Assembly (NCBI GenBank): GCA_032622095.1 | Contig: CP136061.1 | Span: 19,970,991-20,034,990, forward strand | DNA: 64,000 nucleotides | Direction: 5' to 3' | Origin: Siphonodentalium dalli | Lineage: Eukaryota; Mollusca; Scaphopoda; Gadilida; Siphonodentaliidae | Shown: positions 58,791 through 64,000 of the stretch, in pieces | Layout of the letters: each line of letters starts with the position of its first letter | Position numbering within the stretch: position 1 is the first letter of the stretch | The notes under the pieces: model-generated | What the model saw: only the letters and a program-made list of their open reading frames with translations | Database searches by the model: none | What the model was told of the DNA's origin: nothing | Position numbers and translations under genes: made by a program

Positions 58791-59462
58791 AATTATGCGA
58801 AGACGGTGTTAGGACAGACAGGTAAACAACCATGCGTGATTCATTTTGATCGACCTTTGCGTTATAAGTCAGGTTCGAATGTTCTGATGATGCTGTTAGA
58901 TCAGCACAGCGCCGTAGGACGCGTCTGTCGATAAGCTAATTTCACACCGCCCCCTCGCGGTCCTACTCCCTAACCTTCGACGTGACAGTTCGGATGACCC
59001 TGTTATGTCCCATTAGCGAAATGGTGTGGGTGGAAAATTTGTCTCTTTCTCTCGGGGCATGTGCCAAGAGACATCTAATCTATTTTACGGATTAAATATC
59101 TGTATACAGAGAAACCATGAGCAAACAAGTGCTAGTAGGGCACAACTTCGGCAAAAGGCACCTTTTCAGTCAATTGTAATGGCATAAATGCCGAAAAGGC
59201 AAAAGTTTGGTAATAACGCACCATTATAAAGCATTGCCCATGCAGAACTAATTAAGTCATGGGGTGAAGGAGAAGATCACAGACGCAATATATTCTAGCA
59301 CACATTTAAAGCACGGATGGTTTTGGTTGTAGGTTATAATTTGGAAATAACAAGTTACTAAATTATGAATTTCCTCAATAATATACTAATATAGTATAGT
59401 ATGATGATCGTATGAATGCGGTATTATCCACAAAAACACGGTTTGTGTGAGCCGAACATTTG
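58791..59462. other. Unannotated stretch
   Basis: No gene supported. The sequence is non-repetitive to the eye. Confidence 0.3.
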
Positions 59463-59825
59463 GTTATATACAGCACGTAAAGAGTGTGAAATAAGCAAAA
59501 CACTCAACACCGTGGCGATCTTTTTTTTTCGAGAGAGAGAGAGTGATTCACGGTGACTCATTCGAGACCGAAATATTGAGTGCCGAGGATTAGCGAGCGC
59601 TACATCGGTATACACTTTAATGGCATAAAAACATCCACACGAGACCGATGTCAAAATAATAATATATATTACAATGTTAACAAATATTCAACATAATATC
59701 TATATTGGTAACTATTTAATAATCTTATCAGTAGATTCGACCTTTCTTGAAAAATATCCAGACCATGTTGCAGATTATGTTGCATGCTGTTTTGCATTTT
59801 ATTACACGATCCTACCATTATTCCA

Positions 59826-60352
59826 TTCAATAAACTCATTCTATAAATTGTGATATTAAACGTTCGTTTAATAACAGGAAATAGTGCCAGGTGACCTTTG
59901 ACTTCCGGTTTACCGTCTTTTAACATTCAGTACGCTACGTCTCAAAAATACTATGACTTCCAATATTTTTCCAACAAACCATCATGACTGAAGAATTTGA
60001 AAAGTTATGTTATTAAATATACGCCATTAAAAGCGCCAAATAGTCTTTATTTATCTGGGACTATTTCTTTACGCGGGCAAACAACGAATAGTTACGTGAA
60101 ACGTCATCGCATGTCTTATAGAAGCCGATGTTAGTTTCTTGTTCCATTTGTTGATTTAAGTATGTTTTGTCGATGTTTTGGATCATGTAATAAATAGAAT
60201 CTACAACTCGTCCCCAGTTTATAGCGGAAATTACAAAACTCGTCCAGTAAATTAGGTCTGGACCTCGCCAAAGGCTCGGTCCAGACCTAATTTACTGGAC
60301 TCGTTTTGTAAATTCCGCTATAAACTGGGGACTCGTTGTAGATCCTCTATAT
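59826..60352. repeat. Interspersed repeat, copy 2 (uninterrupted)
   Basis: Aligns with 201-384 plus 1445-1772. It ends in a palindrome (60194-60350) whose arms GAATCTACAACTCGTCCCCA...TTTATAGCGGAAATTACAAA...GTAAATTAGGTCTGGACC are nearly perfectly mirrored around CTCGCCAAAGGCTC. Confidence 0.75.
60194..60350. repeat. Palindrome ending interspersed repeat copy 2
   Basis: Arms of about 70 bp with one or two mismatches. The corresponding palindrome in copy 1 is at 1615-1769. Confidence 0.85.
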
Positions 60353-60661
60353 GTGTTGGAATTTTTGTCCATCACTCAATTCAATAAATTTATCACCCGT
60401 CATTCCTGTCTTATCAAAGAAGTGTTTATGCACCTTATCATAATAAAATTATATGTATTATTATTGAAATGTATTAGCAGTGTTTGACTGGCCACCGATG
60501 AGGGACCATTACCCCCTCATAAATATTGACAATAAATTTCAATGTTGAATGGGTCACCGTGAATCACTCTCTCAAAAAAGTCGCCACGGTGCGAGTGTTT
60601 TGCTTATCGCACACTCTTTACATACTGTATATAAAAGGTTTTGAATGGTGGCCAGTCAAAT

Positions 60662-61410
60662 CTGCAAATATATTTCAATAATATGTGTAAAATAATAAAT
60701 AAGCCAATAGAATCTGTGTTTGGAACAATTTTGTCGGAGTTATGCGCCATTTCGACTAAATATTTATATTTACTTGTATTATATGCTAAGCTATCAAATA
60801 GTAGTATTTTTGCATCAGTTAAAAACCATTATCCGTCTAGTGAGCTATCGATGTCTCGCTCGCATCCAGCCCCGCTATAATTAAAAGTGATTCGGTATAC
60901 TAGATGAGCTAACATCGCCATGACTGTGCTAAAAGTCCCTGAGTGTTCAGGTTGAAAAATTGTAATATGTGATCAATTAATTATTTTATCTCATGGTCAT
61001 CATCTAGTTTCGTACCATATCGTAACCACGTTGCACAGCATTACGTTACGAACATGCCCCTCCTCCTTCAGGAATTCAAGATGGCCGCCTGAGTTAGAAA
61101 ATTATTTGTTTTTCATCAGCTACAGGTTGAATTATACTTTGTATTTAAAAAATAAAATGACACTAAATCAGTTGTGATCAGTGAATTATTTTCTTCGCCA
61201 TGGACCAACACTTTCCCCAAAAGTATTCAAATATCATTGTTATCAATGTAAAACGATCCGCAATATGCGATTTGTTTTCATTGACATCAGTGTATATATC
61301 TACCACGTTATATCCTGGACGCCATTATTAACTCAGCAGCGACATTCTTGCTTTCCATCTATCGGATCGGGACTGGATCTGCGATCGACACGAAATGATT
61401 CTCACGTGTA
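60662..61410. other. Unannotated stretch
   Basis: No gene supported. The frames at 60641-60880 and 61181-61414 have no recognisable motif. Confidence 0.3.
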
Positions 61411-61782
61411 TTAACCCTTTACCCAACAAACCGGCCAAAACCGGCCAAATAAAGCTTCAACAGCCTAAAATATCTTCGGTCTGTCTCAATAGAACCATAC
61501 AAATATGGATATCATTGGAACCGGCTCCTTGACCACATTGTGATGGTTACAGTTATGCCCTGTGCCAATGCATTCTCTTATATTTTTCTTAACAATTTTA
61601 TAATTTTTTCTTACATTTTTTAACAATTTTTATAATATTTTTCTACATTCTTTGACAATTTTATCATTTTTAATATGTGTTAAGCCAATGCATTCTCTTA
61701 TATATGCGAGGCGACCTATGGTCGACTCGCATATATAAGAGAATGCATTGGCACAGGTCCGTTCTGTTGGGTAAAGGGTTAA
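61411..61782 (+). mobile_element. Hairpin MITE copy F, one hairpin lost
   Basis: 372 bp, ends TTAACCCTTTACCCAACAAA and TGTTGGGTAAAGGGTTAA, long arm left. After CCAATGCATTCTCTTATATT the left hairpin is replaced directly by spacer-like AT-rich DNA (TTTTTCTTAACAATTTTATA, partly repeated), so only the right hairpin (61684-61750) remains. Confidence 0.92.
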
Positions 61783-62323
61783 CTATTGCACAGAAACCAA
61801 CGCTAACCGAAAATAATGTGACATTTAACATATGATAGAATCAGTACTATAGATGCTAAGGTTTGTTCAACTGACTCTGAAATCTAGAATTCTTGAAGTC
61901 TTTCCTACCCACTGGGCTTGCTCATCTTAATTAAATTGGCTTGTTGTTACTCGTTTGTATTGATGCAAGCTCTGTATGCATGTCTTGCCTTTCGGTCGTA
62001 AGCTACATATAGCTAAATAAAGAGAGTAGTTTGGCGCGAAGCGCCCGGGATGGTCGAAAAGATGGAGATATCTTTTCCTTCGCCCCATTTTCCTTCACCC
62101 CAAAGCTACATATAGCTACACCACCATGATACTCTATATACTCTCTTCAATTAAGGAGGCTAATAAACATAGTATTAGTGACGCACAACTAATTTTTATA
62201 TAACATTTACTGTTGTAATGATATCGGCGATGTGTATACCCCCCCCCCCCCTCGATAGGATACTTGCCTTATGTTGTGTCGTACTGGGTGAAATTCATTC
62301 ATCGGCAGCCATTTCATATACGA
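61783..62323. other. Probable intron or intergenic DNA upstream of the synaptotagmin exon
   Basis: No coding feature. AAGCTACATATAGCTA occurs twice (about 62001 and 62103) around a GGCGCGAAGCGCC hairpin, and a C13 run is at 62239-62251. Confidence 0.35.
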
Positions 62324-62454
62324 TACGGAGAATGACGAGACGTTTGCCGAATGGAAGTGCGTGGGCGGTACGGAGAATGACGACGTTTGCCGAATGTAAG
62401 TACGTGGCAGTACGGAGAATGACGACGTTTGCCGAATGGAAGTGCGTGGGCGGT
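62324..62454. repeat. Three-copy 42-45-bp tandem repeat
   Basis: TACGGAGAATGACGA, CGTTTGCCGAATG(G/T)AAGT and CGTGGGCGG start at 62324, 62369 and 62411. It lies about 100 bp upstream of the splice acceptor, in presumed intron. Confidence 0.9.
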
Positions 62455-62555
62455 TGTACCCGACCTCAAAATGTTTGTGGTCAAGTCTGTAAATAGTGTC
62501 AAATGTCTTATATGTCTCAAATATCTTATATTGACTCTGGGTCTTTTCATTCCAG

Positions 62556-63394
62556 GTTTACCAGTGATATACGTTATTGGTGTTAGTACAGGGGGTGGAC
62601 TTCTGTTCACTGTTGTCTTCATATTCCTCGGCTACCGCTACTGTCGTCACCGAAAAACACGGTCATGCCTCCCAAAATGGAATACAGCGGAAGAAAGCTC
62701 CCCGGAAACGATCCAAGACAAGAATTTAAAAATAAGTCAGAGCACCCCAGATCTGCAACAACAACAACAGGACTCTCCCCGTACCATCAAGAGACCGTTG
62801 TTTCGATGGCCATTTCGACAATCTACTTTACCAACAGTATCACAGCGACACTTGACATTTCAGCGACAACTTTCACACAAGTTAGACTTGTCTAACATTG
62901 AGTTCACAATTCAGAGTGTTAAACAGAAAGAGCAGCCTACAATCGGTGCAATCAAACCGGAGCTATACAGACAGCCGTCTCTCGACAGTGTTAAATCTGA
63001 ACATATTATGTGCGGTAGATTTTGTTTTAGTTTGCGTTATGACCATCAGCTGGAGTCGTTGTTTGTGGTCATTTTAAGAGCGGAAGACCTGCCGGCAAAA
63101 GACTTCTCTGGAACTTCAGATCCTTACGCGAAAATTTACCTTCTTCCGGATCGTAAAAATAAGTTCCAGACAAAAGTACACAGGAAAACGCTGAATCCGG
63201 ACTTTGAGGAACGTTTTTCGTTTCACGTTCCTTATAAAATGTTACCCTCAAGGACACTACAATTCAATATTTATGATTTCGACAGATTTTCGAGACACGA
63301 TTTGATTGGGACTGTTGTCATGAAGGACATTCTCTGTGAAGGTGGTCTGTGTAAAGAAACCTTCTTCGTTCGTGATATTCTTTCTGCATCTCAG
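62556..63394 (+). CDS. Synaptotagmin (3/6/9/10-like) internal exon: transmembrane segment, linker and C2A domain
   Basis: The exon is bounded by a pyrimidine-rich acceptor ending TTTTCATTCCAG (AG at 62554-62555) and a donor CTCAG|GTGAGT at 63395. The reading frame enters after two bases of a split codon and ends in phase 0, giving 279 codons. It encodes a hydrophobic segment ([20 protein letters not shown]) followed by YRYCRHRK, a membrane anchor with a basic stop-transfer. A ~135-residue linker (QQQQQ run) and a C2A domain (from about 63011, [10 protein letters not shown]) follow. The five acidic Ca2+-ligand positions appear present ([14 protein letters not shown] and [10 protein letters not shown]). 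[17 protein letters not shown] and FSRHDLIG match the Syt3/6/9/10 group best. Synaptotagmins are Ca2+ sensors for vesicle fusion. The luminal N-terminus and C2B must lie in other exons outside the window or unrecognised. Confidence 0.92.
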
Positions 63395-64000
63395 GTGAGT
63401 TATTTTGATTGAAAGGGTCACTCTCACCAAAACGTAGGAATGGTTGAAGAGGCTTCCAGAATGATATGAGTGATTGGTCGATTGAGAATTTAATGTCGTT
63501 TTAATAACCAGGCGGCTCAGGCAATATATAACGACAAGAACAGATGGTGTCAGAAGACATGACGTAACTGCCATAGTATTGGCAAACGGTGGTTGTTGTT
63601 AGACACGGCAATGTATGTACAAGTATAAGAAGCCAATTGGGGACGTTCCATCTAATCGGGGTGATTAGCTTGAAATTGAAACTGACCGATATGCAAAAAT
63701 ACATTTATGGCAAAAACTACAAAAAGGAAAATCAGCTCGAATTATACAAGCAGGATATCAATACTTTTCTATATATTCGGCCTCATGCGATACGGCTGGC
63801 TTCGAGTAGTACTACGCGAACAGACTCGGGGTAACTAATAATATCCCTGGTCCTTGCATATATAAAACAAAAACTCCAAAATACGATAAAGGGTACAAAG
63901 ATATATATATCAGATATAGCACAGTATCATGTTATATGTATGCCTCCGGAAATATGCCGAGCATTGCTCTTTGAACATGCTTGGGACTATACAACACACC
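63395..64000 (+). other. Synaptotagmin intron, 5' part
   Basis: Begins with a consensus donor GTGAGT. No second C2 exon is visible before the window ends. The short frames at 63257-63834 overlap each other and have no motif. Confidence 0.6.

Larger units (their letters stand above)
59463..60632. repeat. Inverted-repeat pair flanking ~970 bp
   Basis: TATATACAG...GTAAAGAGTGTG...AAGCAAAACACTC...ACCGTGGCGA...GAGAGTGATTCACGGTGAC at 59463-59574 is mirrored at about 60549-60632. The enclosed DNA includes interspersed repeat copy 2. A second, shorter inverted pair (TTTGACTGGCCACC at 60483 and GGTGGCCAGTCAAA at 60648) encloses the right arm. The class is unknown. Confidence 0.7.

Noticed and set aside
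62429-62555. Extending the synaptotagmin frame upstream to the ATG at 62429
   Set aside because: The upstream part crosses a tandem repeat and a strong pyrimidine-AG acceptor at 62555. The extra residues do not resemble a synaptotagmin luminal segment, so an internal exon start is preferred.

Overview
This window looks like non-coding, repeat-dense DNA from an animal genome. The evidence is a spliced synaptotagmin exon, a CR1-type non-LTR retrotransposon, a Gypsy integrase relic, tRNA- and 5S-like SINE remnants, TTAA-flanked MITEs and long tandem arrays. A marine invertebrate, most likely a mollusc or other lophotrochozoan, fits this mix, but that is inference. There are no operons, bacterial promoters or CRISPR arrays. 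Most open frames are chance frames or read-through of tandem repeats.

Layout. 0-16 kb: two-part copy of an interspersed repeat, several long palindromes, a Gypsy integrase fragment (6.4-6.8 kb), a 34-bp minisatellite (7.0-7.7 kb) and a degenerate ~46-bp repeat (7.8-8.1 kb). 16.3-19 kb: a 5S-rRNA-like sequence split by a MITE, then a repeat carrying a 49-bp minisatellite and a second MITE. 21.05-30.53 kb: a satellite of 166 monomers of 57 bp with higher-order structure. 32-44.6 kb: a cluster of hairpin MITEs, a larger TTAA-flanked element with a 48-bp minisatellite inside it, and more palindromes. 44.7-45.9 kb: a 22-bp array. 47.4-49.2 kb: a 318-bp palindrome and a second copy of the 17-19 kb repeat that lacks the MITE. 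49.6-58.8 kb: a 48/50-bp minisatellite split by a ~5.1-kb CR1-like retrotransposon (minus strand) and by a ~1-kb unclassified insert. 59.5-61.8 kb: an inverted-repeat structure holding the second copy of the 0.2-1.8 kb repeat, then another MITE. 62.56-63.39 kb: the only clear host coding exon, encoding the transmembrane segment, linker and C2A domain of a synaptotagmin of the 3/6/9/10 type.

Most interesting structure. At least ten elements share a cassette of two ~66-nt hairpins (arm CCAATGCATTCTCTTATATA) but carry three different outer terminal inverted repeats. Six have ends TTAACCCTTTACCCAACA and are flanked by TTAA, the hallmark of piggyBac-type insertion. Three pre-insertion sites support this: two paralogous empty sites within the window and the 5S-like sequence. 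The retrotransposon is also notable. An SGNH/esterase-like ORF, a block of five repeated motifs, a PHD-like ORF1 and a decayed EN-RT ORF2 all lie inside one insertion bounded by the minisatellite.
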